A stretch of 64,000 nt of DNA from the NCBI GenBank assembly GCA_964563925.1, contig CAZLZD010000020.1:7820-71819 (forward strand). Direction: 5' to 3'. Position 1 is the stretch's first letter, and each line of letters begins with the position of its first letter. Source of the stretch: JAUILA01 sp964563925 (GTDB lineage: Bacteria > Bacteroidota > Bacteroidia > Cytophagales > Cyclobacteriaceae). The notes under the pieces were generated by a model, which was not told the origin of the DNA, made no database searches, and was given only the letters and a program-made list of their open reading frames with translations. Shown in pieces: positions 7,889 through 16,571 of the stretch. The position numbers were made by a program, and so were the translations under genes.

Positions 7889-10800
7889 ATGCTCAAGGCA
7901 TTATTTTTAGCGCTGAATGTTCGTAAGGACGAGGAGCGTCCCGTATTACTTCTCCTTGGTAAGGGATTCTTTCTGGGAATCTTCCTGGCCACTTATGAGA
8001 TCAGTGCAGAAACGCTGTTTCTCAACAGGCTGGCTGATGATTACCTCAAGGAAGGGATCATGGTTTCCGGTGCGCTCGGTGTTATTTCCACCTTCCTGTT
8101 TGCCTTTTTCCAGAGCCGGGTCAAGTTTGCCTACCTGGCCATGACCAATTTACTGCTGGTTTTCGCGTTTACCCTGGGTGTTTACCTGTTATTCCAGGAT
8201 GCGAGCCTGGTCGTTCAGGATTACCTGACCTTCATCTTGTTTGCCATGATTGGTCCGATCACGGCGGTCGTTCTCCTGGGCTTCTGGGGCACGTTCGGGC
8301 GCCTTTTTGATCTCCGTCAGTCCAAACGAATCATTGGCCGTATCGACATTGGCCAGCTGCTGGCCTCCATTGCGGCGTTTTTTGCCATTCCGTTTTTCAC
8401 CCATATCATTCCTGATACAAGCAGCTACCTGCTGATCAGCGCAGTCAGTGCGTTTATGGTATTCGTGTTTTCATTTGTGCTTGACAAAACCACCGTGGCC
8501 AAGGGGTCGCTCAAAAGCAGTCGCGAAGACCGGAAACAGACCAGTTATTCAAGGTTGTCCCGTAATAAGTATGTCCGGCAGCTTTCCCTGTTCCTGCTGT
8601 TTTCCATGCTGACGTTCACTTTCATTCAGTTTTCCTTCCAAACGGTCTCTTCGCAGCAATTTCCCGAGGAAGAATCACTGCGTAATTTTTTGGCTATCTG
8701 CCGGGGATCCATCCTTGTCCTGGGATTACTCATGCAATCCTTTGTGAACGACCGGATTATTTCCGAATACGGATTGAAAGTCGCCCTTCTGATACTTCCG
8801 GTTATTGTGGGTGTATTCTCGATACTCGCCATCGGCGCCGGCTTACTGTACGGGTTTACTCCGGAAGCGGATAAATTCATCTTCTTTTTTGGTTTTGTGG
8901 CCCTTTCCAGGATTTTTAACTGGTCGGTCAGGGATTCCCTTGAAAACCCTTCCTTTAAGTTGTATTTCATGCCTTTTGATCTCAACCTCAGGTTTAATAT
9001 TCAAACCAAGGTGGAGGGTGTGGTGAATGAGCTGTCAAGGTTCCTGGGGGGTGCCCTGATTCTTATCCTTTCCACCTTTCCCTATTTTGACCTCCTGGAT
9101 TATTCGTATGCCGTACTCTTTCTCCTGGCCGGATATTTCTTCGTCGTTTCCAAAATGTACTCCGGATACAGAAACCTGATCCGTGTCAAGCTTGAAAAAC
9201 AGCAGGAGGAGATCTCCCCGGAGAAAACCATGTCACTTACCGAGCAGCTGGTCGTCAGGCTAAACCGGTTCCTAAGAAATTCGCTGACTTCCTACTCGAT
9301 ATTCTCTTTCAGGCTTCTGGAAAAAGTACAACCTCAGGTAATTCCCCATTCAATCAATGTGCTGATGCGCCACGAAGAATATGAAGTAAAACACTTTGCC
9401 CAGCACAAGCTCAATGAAGTACGCGGTACGTCTGTGTCAGACAGCTATATCCTTGACCTGCCCGGGGCGCGCAAACTCTCTAAAAACGTTATTTCCCGGG
9501 ACGAATTGCTGGAATTATTCAAGACAGGGGAAATTTCCCGTAACCGGGTATATCACCTGTCCAAGTCTGACCGGCCGGAAGACCGGCAGTATGCCGCCGA
9601 GATAATCGGCAACTATGCCGATAATGAGCGGACCCACTACCTGGTCGATTTACTGTATGACAAGGATAAGGTAGTCCGCAGTACGGCCATAAAGACCGCC
9701 CAAAAGAAATATAACTGGGAAGTACTCAATGCCCTGATTGAGAACCTGAATGATCCGGCCTACAGTATCATGTCGTTTAACGCCCTGACCGTCATCGGGG
9801 AGCCTGCATTAAAGGCCCTGGACCATGCCTTTTATCATACCAATCATGTGTTCAATTCACAGGCATTGAAAATTGTCCAGATCATGGGCAGGATCGGGGG
9901 AGATCAGGTCCGGGAGTTACTGTGGAGCCGCCTTGATTATCCAAATAAAATCGTGGTTTCCGAAGTATTGCGGGCGCTTGGCGAAGGCGGATACCAGGCG
10001 GGCCTCACCCAGATACCACGGATCAAATATGCCATTGAGAGTGATATTGAAGCAATCGCCTGGAACATGGCGGCTTATTACGAAGTCTCTGATACATATT
10101 TTGGTGTGCATATCCGAACGGCCTTGGAGGAGGAAGTTAATCACGACATCCGGCATATCTATATGTTGCTGTCCATGCTTTATGACGCCCGGTCCATTCA
10201 GCTTGTCAAGGAGAATATCGAAAGCGGGACCCACGAAGGGATGACCTATGCCATAGAACTTCTTGATGTGTTTCTGTCGGAAGAACTGAAAAAGAAGATT
10301 ATCCCTGTTCTCGATGAAACATCCTACCGGGAAAAAGCGGCGAGGCTCCAGGAATTTTATCCGCGGGAGCCCCTTGATGATAAACAGGTACTGCGATTCC
10401 TTCTCAATCGTGATTTCTCCCAGACCAACCGGTGGACGAGGGCCTGTGTGATTTACCAGATGGGAATGAAGAAACTTTCAGAATTTCATAACGACCTGAT
10501 CGCCCATTTTTTTAACCCGGATCTGATGATCAGGGAAGTGGCGGCGTGGGCCATTTATACCATGGATGCAGACCTGTACCGGAAGCATGTCAGGCGCCTG
10601 CCGGAAAAGGAACAGGAATACCTCAATCAATTGCTGGAGAATCAGGAAGAAGACAATCAGTATGTACTGCACTTTCTGCGTATTCATTTTCTTCGGACAA
10701 CCACCATGTTTACCGATGTGGAGGGAGTACTGCTGGCTGAAATTGTGGATTTGCTGCATGTGCTTACCCTGGATCCCCTCCATCAGCTGAGCGATCAGGA

Positions 10801-11095
10801 AGATTTCTTTGATAATTTCTATATCGTGTACACGGGAAGCATGGAGATCGTCAGGGACGGGCAACTAATCAAGGTCATGGAAGAAGGGGTATTTCTCGGA
10901 GAATCACTTCCGGCCCGCGAAAATAAAAAGATTATACGTGCCGGATCGGAAGGTGCGGTCATATTGAAAATAAGTAAGGATTTGTTTTATGCCTGGTTGT
11001 CGGAGAATGTGGATCTGGCCAACCAGCTTGCTTCACAGTGGGAAATTAGTGACAAGGGGAAGGAAACGGATCTGCAAACAAAACAGGCTGAGTAA
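7889..11095 (+). CDS. NTT-like (ADP/ATP translocase-type) membrane protein fused to HEAT repeats and a cNMP-binding domain
   Basis: A 1068-aa three-part protein. Residues 1 to about 435 form about 10-12 membrane helices. The opening (VLLLLGKGFFLGIFLATYEI, then AETLFLNRL) resembles the NTT/TLC nucleotide-transporter or MFS fold. Residues about 485-930 are helical pairs of HEAT type, for example DRQYAAEIIGNYADNERTHY and YDKDKVVRSTAIKTAQKKY. Residues about 950-1047 look like a cyclic-nucleotide-binding domain (FYIVYTGSMEIVRDGQLIKV, then GVFLGESL), but the canonical phosphate-binding arginine motif is not obvious. Transporter/HEAT/cNMP fusions are, as far as I recall, known in free-living bacteria; their substrate is not established. 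It heads the operon, 23 nt before the STAND gene. Nucleotide transport is inference only. Confidence 0.65.
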   Translation: MLKALFLALNVRKDEERPVLLLLGKGFFLGIFLATYEISAETLFLNRLADDYLKEGIMVSGALGVISTFLFAFFQSRVKFAYLAMTNLLLVFAFTLGVYLLFQDASLVVQDYLTFILFAMIGPITAVVLLGFWGTFGRLFDLRQSKRIIGRIDIGQLLASIAAFFAIPFFTHIIPDTSSYLLISAVSAFMVFVFSFVLDKTTVAKGSLKSSREDRKQTSYSRLSRNKYVRQLSLFLLFSMLTFTFIQFSFQTVSSQQFPEEESLRNFLAICRGSILVLGLLMQSFVNDRIISEYGLKVALLILPVIVGVFSILAIGAGLLYGFTPEADKFIFFFGFVALSRIFNWSVRDSLENPSFKLYFMPFDLNLRFNIQTKVEGVVNELSRFLGGALILILSTFPYFDLLDYSYAVLFLLAGYFFVVSKMYSGYRNLIRVKLEKQQEEISPEKTMSLTEQLVVRLNRFLRNSLTSYSIFSFRLLEKVQPQVIPHSINVLMRHEEYEVKHFAQHKLNEVRGTSVSDSYILDLPGARKLSKNVISRDELLELFKTGEISRNRVYHLSKSDRPEDRQYAAEIIGNYADNERTHYLVDLLYDKDKVVRSTAIKTAQKKYNWEVLNALIENLNDPAYSIMSFNALTVIGEPALKALDHAFYHTNHVFNSQALKIVQIMGRIGGDQVRELLWSRLDYPNKIVVSEVLRALGEGGYQAGLTQIPRIKYAIESDIEAIAWNMAAYYEVSDTYFGVHIRTALEEEVNHDIRHIYMLLSMLYDARSIQLVKENIESGTHEGMTYAIELLDVFLSEELKKKIIPVLDETSYREKAARLQEFYPREPLDDKQVLRFLLNRDFSQTNRWTRACVIYQMGMKKLSEFHNDLIAHFFNPDLMIREVAAWAIYTMDADLYRKHVRRLPEKEQEYLNQLLENQEEDNQYVLHFLRIHFLRTTTMFTDVEGVLLAEIVDLLHVLTLDPLHQLSDQEDFFDNFYIVYTGSMEIVRDGQLIKVMEEGVFLGESLPARENKKIIRAGSEGAVILKISKDLFYAWLSENVDLANQLASQWEISDKGKETDLQTKQAE

Positions 11096-11118
11096 AACAT
11101 TTTTTAAACTGAAAAATC

Positions 11119-14100
11119 ATGCTGAACACAGACCCCGCATCGGGAAGAGAGACGTTCGGACACCGTAATGACCAGGAATACCAGGGAAATCCGTTTCCCG
11201 GGCTAAGGCCATTCGGTATCCAGGAAAGTCATCTGTATTTCGGTCGAAGCATTCAGGTTGATGAAGTTATCGCAAAACTTCTCAGGCACCAGTTTGTGGC
11301 TATCCTCGGTTATTCAGGAAGTGGAAAATCATCACTTGTACGAGCCGGGGTTATCCCCACCCTGAGACAACGTTCCGATGAAGGCGAGTGGCAGGTGCTT
11401 GTTACCCGTCCGGGTACTTCGCCGATCGCCAACCTGGCCGAGGTTTTACTGGGTGCACACGCCGAATCCAATCTTACCGTTTCCCATAGCAGCATTAATG
11501 ACCAGCTTATAGGTGACCCGGATGCGCTGGCCAATATCATCGGCAAGACCAGGGAGAAACCCGCAAGGAAGACGCTCCTGATCGTGGATCAGTTTGAAGA
11601 ACTTTTTCATTACCATGTTTCCGGTGACCACCATGAAGAGGTCAGCGCTTTTATTGCCCTGCTGATTCATGCGGTAAACAAGAATAATGGTGCCATTCAC
11701 CTGGCCATTACCATGCGTTCTGACCAGATAGGATACAGTGCACGCTACGAAGAGCTGACAGGTCTTATTAACCAGAGCAACTACCTGATCCCGCAAATGT
11801 CGCCTTCTGAGAAGCGGGAAGCCATTGAAGGGCCTGTACAGTCTTCAGGTCATGAAATCACTGATAAACTCATTGATCAGCTGCTGCTCGACCTGGGTAA
11901 AACCCAGGATCAGTTGCCGGTATTACAGCACGCCCTGATGCGGACCTGGGACTATTGGATCGACTCCCGTGAGGAGAATGAGCCAATGGATCTTCGCCAT
12001 TATCATGCCATTGGTGCCGTGGAGGAGGCGCTCTCGCTCCATGCCAACGAGGCCTATGAAGAACTGAACAGCGATCAGAAGGAAATTGCAGAAATCCTGT
12101 TCAAGACCCTCACCGAAAAAGGGAAGGATAATGTGGGAATTCGCCGTCCGGCCAGGATTGGTTCGGTGGCACTACAGGCCGAATGCAGTGACGAGCAGGT
12201 CATCGAGGTAGTGGAAAAGTTCAGGGAACAAAGCCGATCCTTCCTGATGCCGCCCCCGGGGGTCACCCTGAATGCAGACACGATGGTGGAAATAAGCCAT
12301 GAAAGTCTTATGCGTATCTGGGATCGCCTGAAGGTATGGGTAGAGGAGGAGAATGAATCGGCACAGATGTATACCCGGCTGTCAGAAGCTGCTGCCATGT
12401 ACCAGATGGGACAAACCGGGTTGTGGCGTCCGCCGGAATTACAGCTTGCCCTTAACTGGCAGAAAAAACAACGACCTACCTACGAGTGGGCAAGGCGATA
12501 CAATGAGGCATTCGAACGGGCCATGGTCTTTCTGGATACCAGTAAGATAACGTTTGAAGCCGAACAGAAACAAGCGGAGATCTACCAGAAGAAAGTTCTG
12601 CGGAGAACGCGCGGACTGGCCATGCTGTTTGGTTTCCTGGCGGTTGTGGCTATTCTCTTTTTCATCTTTGCCACCATACAATGGACCAACTCCATTGAAC
12701 AGGAAAGGCTTGCCAACGAAAAAAGGATCGCAGCGGAAAAGGCGGAAGAGGATGCGAATCAGCAACGTGCCTTAGCGGTGGCCAACGAATTGGAGGCCAG
12801 GCGCCAGGAAGATATTGCCCGTCAGAATGCGGAAGAAGCCCGTCAGAACTATGAGGAGGCTCAGAGGCAACGGGATTTTGCAGAACAACAGGCCCGGATA
12901 GCCGAACGGGAACGAAATATTGCCAACACCCAGCGACTGGCTGCTGAAGATGCCCGCAGGGACGCGGAAATTCAATTTATCAGGGCCGAGGAGCAGTATC
13001 AGCGGGCAGAAGCTCAGTACCAGCGTGCTAATGAGCTTCTTTATCGTTCCATTGCACAATCCATGGCCGTGAAGTCCATCAACCTGGAAGATAATATTCT
13101 CCAGGGTCTGCTTGCCCAGCAAGCATATGACTTTAACTCTAATTACGGAGGAAAGGAATACGATGCCTACATCTACAATGGCTTGTTTAATGCATTGAGA
13201 GCATTTAAAGGCCCGGCATTCAACACCCTGGAAGGCGAGATGCGGAACTCAGCCCGTTCGCTGGTACTGACCTCAGACGGAAGTACACTGTTCGCAACCG
13301 GCACCGAAGGTAAGGTCGTGATGGCAGGATTCGGAGAAAATGATCAAACGGTGGTGATTCACAGAAACCGCTATCCAAACCGGGTGCTTAAACTCACGCC
13401 CGATGACCGCTACCTGCTGGTAGGAAGCGATTCATCCAGTATCCAGGTAATAGACCTGAATGCTATGGGAGGCAGTGCGACCCAGATCACCGGACATACC
13501 TCATTCGTGAATGATATCCAGCTTATCGACGGAGTGACATTCTATTCGGCAGGCGGGGATGCCACCATTCGCAGAAATGACCTCCGAACGATGAACAGCG
13601 AGCTGGTTGCCCGATTGCCGGAAGAATTTAAAACCATCGACGTGACCCGGGACGGGGCATATCTCTATGGCGGAACTGTAACCGGAAATGTCTACCGGAC
13701 CGATTTACGAAGCGGAAAGTCAGAACTGTTTATAAAATTTGCCAATACACCTATCCATGCCATAAAGGTTTCACCCGACGGACGCCTCGTGACCATTGGT
13801 GACGAACGCGGCTTGCTTCATATCGTGAATCCTGCCGACGGGGTTATCGTGCGTGAGTTGCGCCTGCATAAGGCCCGTATAAGTGACCTCGAGTTCTCAA
13901 AAGATGGCCTGTTACTGGCATCTTCCAGCCTTGACGGTGGACTGGTTCTTTGGGAAACAGACAAATGGAATGAGATACCTATCAGTATGAATGATAATAA
14001 TTCCTATGTATGGGATCTCACCTTTACACCGGAGGGGGACTATATTGTAGCGGCCTGCGGAGACGGGGACCTTCGAACCTGGCCTACCCGGCCGGCGATG

Positions 14101-14223
14101 ATGGCCAACGAACTGTGTGAATTTCTGGGAAGGAATATGACGAATGAAGAATGGGAGGCCTATGTCGGAAATGGCATCCCCCTTATTGAAACCTGTAAAC
14201 TTCAAGAGAAAAGCTCGCCATGA
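11119..14223 (+). CDS. nSTAND NTPase with transmembrane segment, long coiled coil and WD40 repeats
   Basis: A 1034-aa signalling-type protein. The N-terminus carries the nSTAND1 lead-in NPFPGLRPFGIQESHLYFGR, Walker A GYSGSGKSS (64-72), Walker B TLLIVDQFEELF (152-163), a sensor-like ITMRSD (197-202) and LPVLQHALMRTW (266-277). A single hydrophobic helix lies at about 499-520 (LAMLFGFLAVVAILFFIFAT). After it comes an Ala/Glu/Arg/Gln-rich coiled coil at about 524-650, then roughly seven beta-propeller blades of WD40 type from about 700 to 1010 (for example FVNDIQLIDGVTFYSAGGDA, DLEFSKDGLLLASSSLDGG). The topology suggests a cytoplasmic NTPase and a periplasmic propeller, but orientation is inferred. 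Its stop overlaps the next gene's ATG (ATGA), so translation is coupled. Confidence 0.85.
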   Translation: MLNTDPASGRETFGHRNDQEYQGNPFPGLRPFGIQESHLYFGRSIQVDEVIAKLLRHQFVAILGYSGSGKSSLVRAGVIPTLRQRSDEGEWQVLVTRPGTSPIANLAEVLLGAHAESNLTVSHSSINDQLIGDPDALANIIGKTREKPARKTLLIVDQFEELFHYHVSGDHHEEVSAFIALLIHAVNKNNGAIHLAITMRSDQIGYSARYEELTGLINQSNYLIPQMSPSEKREAIEGPVQSSGHEITDKLIDQLLLDLGKTQDQLPVLQHALMRTWDYWIDSREENEPMDLRHYHAIGAVEEALSLHANEAYEELNSDQKEIAEILFKTLTEKGKDNVGIRRPARIGSVALQAECSDEQVIEVVEKFREQSRSFLMPPPGVTLNADTMVEISHESLMRIWDRLKVWVEEENESAQMYTRLSEAAAMYQMGQTGLWRPPELQLALNWQKKQRPTYEWARRYNEAFERAMVFLDTSKITFEAEQKQAEIYQKKVLRRTRGLAMLFGFLAVVAILFFIFATIQWTNSIEQERLANEKRIAAEKAEEDANQQRALAVANELEARRQEDIARQNAEEARQNYEEAQRQRDFAEQQARIAERERNIANTQRLAAEDARRDAEIQFIRAEEQYQRAEAQYQRANELLYRSIAQSMAVKSINLEDNILQGLLAQQAYDFNSNYGGKEYDAYIYNGLFNALRAFKGPAFNTLEGEMRNSARSLVLTSDGSTLFATGTEGKVVMAGFGENDQTVVIHRNRYPNRVLKLTPDDRYLLVGSDSSSIQVIDLNAMGGSATQITGHTSFVNDIQLIDGVTFYSAGGDATIRRNDLRTMNSELVARLPEEFKTIDVTRDGAYLYGGTVTGNVYRTDLRSGKSELFIKFANTPIHAIKVSPDGRLVTIGDERGLLHIVNPADGVIVRELRLHKARISDLEFSKDGLLLASSSLDGGLVLWETDKWNEIPISMNDNNSYVWDLTFTPEGDYIVAACGDGDLRTWPTRPAMMANELCEFLGRNMTNEEWEAYVGNGIPLIETCKLQEKSSP

Positions 14224-15287
14224 AAAAGCTTTGCATCATAATGACGACACTCCTGTGGCTGGGGATCATTCTCCAGGCCAGCAGCCAGAATATTTCCTGT
14301 GCTGAAACGCTTAACCTGGCTCAGAACCGGTTTAATAACGGGGATTTTTATTCCATTCCCGCCATGCTCAAGCCATGCCTGGATAAAGGGTTCAGTGATC
14401 AGCAGAAGGTGGAAGCCTATTGGTTGCTGACACAGACCTATTTGTTTCTGGATGACCCGATCAGCGCGGAAGACAGCTACCTGAAGCTCCTGAAAAAGGA
14501 TCCGCTGTATGAAGTGAATGAGGAACTGGATCCTGTGGATGTGGTATACCTGAGCGAGAAGTTCACCACCCGTCCCAGGTTTGTCCTGGGCACTCAATTC
14601 GGCATAAATACCACACTTGTGGATGTAATTCATCCTTATTCCCTCACCCCTCAGCAGGGCAAAGTGGATTATGCAGGCAAAATAGGAGTGCACGGAGGGG
14701 TCTCACTTGAATACGTTCTGAATTCAAACCTGAGTGCCGGCATTGAAATGAACGTGATGCAGCGCAGGTACGAATATTCCAAATCGCTGTTTAATGTCGA
14801 TTTCCAGGAATTTACCGAAACCCAGACCCTGGTGGATGTGCCCGTACTCGTGCGCTACCGCTTTAATGCAGGATTTATCACACCATTTGTGTACGGAGGT
14901 ATCGGGCTGCATTATTTGCTCAGTGCCAACGGCCAGGCCGTCTTGTTTGATCGCTTCCAGACCATTCAGTCAGGCCTCGAAGGCGGCTTCTCGGAGTTCC
15001 AGGTGGATGGGCCGGCCGTCAATATGATGGATCAGCGAAAATCCCTGACCTACAGCTTCGTGGCAGGCGCAGGAATCCTGATTCCGGTCAAATACAACTT
15101 TATTAAGGTGGACCTGAGACTGATACAGGGGATGAAGAATGTGGTAAATGAAAATAATCATTACGGGAATAATGAGCTGATATTCCGGTATGCCTATATC
15201 GATGATTTCAAACGGCTCAATAATTTTCTTCTTAATGTCGGATTTGTAAAGCCGCTTTACAAACCGAGGAAAATCAAAAGGAAATGA
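14220..15287 (+). CDS. TPR-like plus outer-membrane beta-barrel protein
   Basis: A 355-aa exported protein with a signal peptide (about residues 1-23, ending near ASSQN). Residues about 28-110 are helical and TPR-like (FNNGDFYSIPAMLKPCLDKG, then VEAYWLLTQTYLFLDDPISA). From about 120 to the end there are alternating amphipathic strands resembling a PorT-type outer-membrane barrel (RFVLGTQFGINTTLVDVIHP, GVSLEYVLNSNLSAGIEMNV, FITPFVYGGIGLHYLLSANG) and a last strand ending in the region NFLLNVGFVKPLY. It is coupled to the STAND gene upstream and the lipoprotein gene downstream by ATGA overlaps. A plausible role is an outer-membrane receptor or anchor within the locus; no precise function is known. 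Confidence 0.72.
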   Translation: MKKLCIIMTTLLWLGIILQASSQNISCAETLNLAQNRFNNGDFYSIPAMLKPCLDKGFSDQQKVEAYWLLTQTYLFLDDPISAEDSYLKLLKKDPLYEVNEELDPVDVVYLSEKFTTRPRFVLGTQFGINTTLVDVIHPYSLTPQQGKVDYAGKIGVHGGVSLEYVLNSNLSAGIEMNVMQRRYEYSKSLFNVDFQEFTETQTLVDVPVLVRYRFNAGFITPFVYGGIGLHYLLSANGQAVLFDRFQTIQSGLEGGFSEFQVDGPAVNMMDQRKSLTYSFVAGAGILIPVKYNFIKVDLRLIQGMKNVVNENNHYGNNELIFRYAYIDDFKRLNNFLLNVGFVKPLYKPRKIKRK

Positions 15288-16546
15288 TCATGAAGAGACA
15301 AATTAATGCAGGAACCCTTGTATTTCCACTTCTTGTGTGGTTACTCATGACAGTCACCGGGTGCGACACCAAGGATACGATCGACCCTACGTACGACGAT
15401 TTCTTCATTAAATATTATGGGAATGAAGGGGATCAGACCGGTAAGGGTACGCTGGTGGCTGCAGACGGAATTCTAATAGCCGGAACGACCACCCTGGAGG
15501 GCGGTGTGGATCAGATCTACCTCGTTAAAACGGATTTCAACGGAAACATGGTATGGGACCGGCGGTTTACCAGTGTGACCGACCCGCTCGAGGTAGTAGG
15601 CATCGTCAGGGATCAGTCTGGAAGCCTCTATATTGCCGCCAATCGCCTGCACGGAGATGACCTGCGGGATTTCTACGTAATGAAGACCGATGCGAACGGA
15701 GGTTTTCTGTCAGACGCCACATTCAGCGTGGATGATTCGGGAATTGCCTACAATGACCAACTGGAATCAATCACGATCAATGCCCAGGACCAGATAATAC
15801 TAACCGGGTGGTCTGCCAATGTCAATGACAAGGAACTGCCCAGCAACATCTCGGACGTGTATTCACTGGTACTCACCCCGGACCTTGTCCCGCTATCTGA
15901 TACCGACTGGAGAAAGGTTTCCGGTTTCCGGGAAAGTATGGATTTAGGCAAGAAGATCATTCAGGCAAAAGACGGAGGGAGGTACTTCTTTATCGGTACG
16001 ACCAATAAGTCGGATGGCACCGGACTTACGGCGCAAACCAATCTTATTTCCTTCCCGCTTCAGAATGACGGTCAGTTCCCGGTTGGGGATGTGATCAACG
16101 GAACTACATTTATTGAAACAGCTTCGGATATAATCCCAACCTCAGGCGGAGATGTCGTGGCCATGTGGAATTCTTCCACCGGTTTTAATTCTTCCACCAT
16201 ATACCTGGCTTATGCCAACGAGGAACAGAATTACAAGCTGCAGTCGGGCCAGGCTCTTCCCTTCAATTCGGCTGTCGGCAAATCCATTATACAGTCCCGT
16301 TTTGGCGGTTACATCCTCCTGGGAGAACAGATAAATAACAACAACAAGGACATTTTTTTAATAAGAACAGATCAGAACTTTGAGGTGATATGGCAAGTGG
16401 CTCTGGGCGGACTGGAAGATGAGGAAGCAAGTCAGATTGCAGAGCTGGAAGATGGAAGTGTAGTGATCGCAGGGACCGTTGTGCTGGAAAGCCAGTCAAA
16501 GATGTTCCTTATCAAAACAAAACCGAATGGTGAACTTAAGCCGTAA
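15284..16546 (+). CDS. lipoprotein with beta-propeller-like repeats
   Basis: A 420-aa lipoprotein. The signal sequence ends in a lipobox (LLMTVTGCDTKD). The ATG at 15284 overlaps the previous stop; ATG at 15290 is an equally possible start two codons later. The mature part contains repeated motifs of about 45-55 residues, such as QIYLVKTDFNGNMVWDRRF, DFYVMKTDANGGFLSDATF, DIFLIRTDQNFEVIWQVALG and KMFLIKTKPNGELKP. They alternate with phrases like GSLYIAANR and GSVVIAGTV. This is the pattern of SBBP/Kelch-like propeller proteins of Bacteroidota. It sits between an outer-membrane barrel and the giant secreted protein, so it may scaffold them at the outer membrane; that is inference. Confidence 0.75.
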   Translation: MIMKRQINAGTLVFPLLVWLLMTVTGCDTKDTIDPTYDDFFIKYYGNEGDQTGKGTLVAADGILIAGTTTLEGGVDQIYLVKTDFNGNMVWDRRFTSVTDPLEVVGIVRDQSGSLYIAANRLHGDDLRDFYVMKTDANGGFLSDATFSVDDSGIAYNDQLESITINAQDQIILTGWSANVNDKELPSNISDVYSLVLTPDLVPLSDTDWRKVSGFRESMDLGKKIIQAKDGGRYFFIGTTNKSDGTGLTAQTNLISFPLQNDGQFPVGDVINGTTFIETASDIIPTSGGDVVAMWNSSTGFNSSTIYLAYANEEQNYKLQSGQALPFNSAVGKSIIQSRFGGYILLGEQINNNNKDIFLIRTDQNFEVIWQVALGGLEDEEASQIAELEDGSVVIAGTVVLESQSKMFLIKTKPNGELKP

Positions 16547-16571
16547 GCGCTATTTTTTGATACGTATACCA

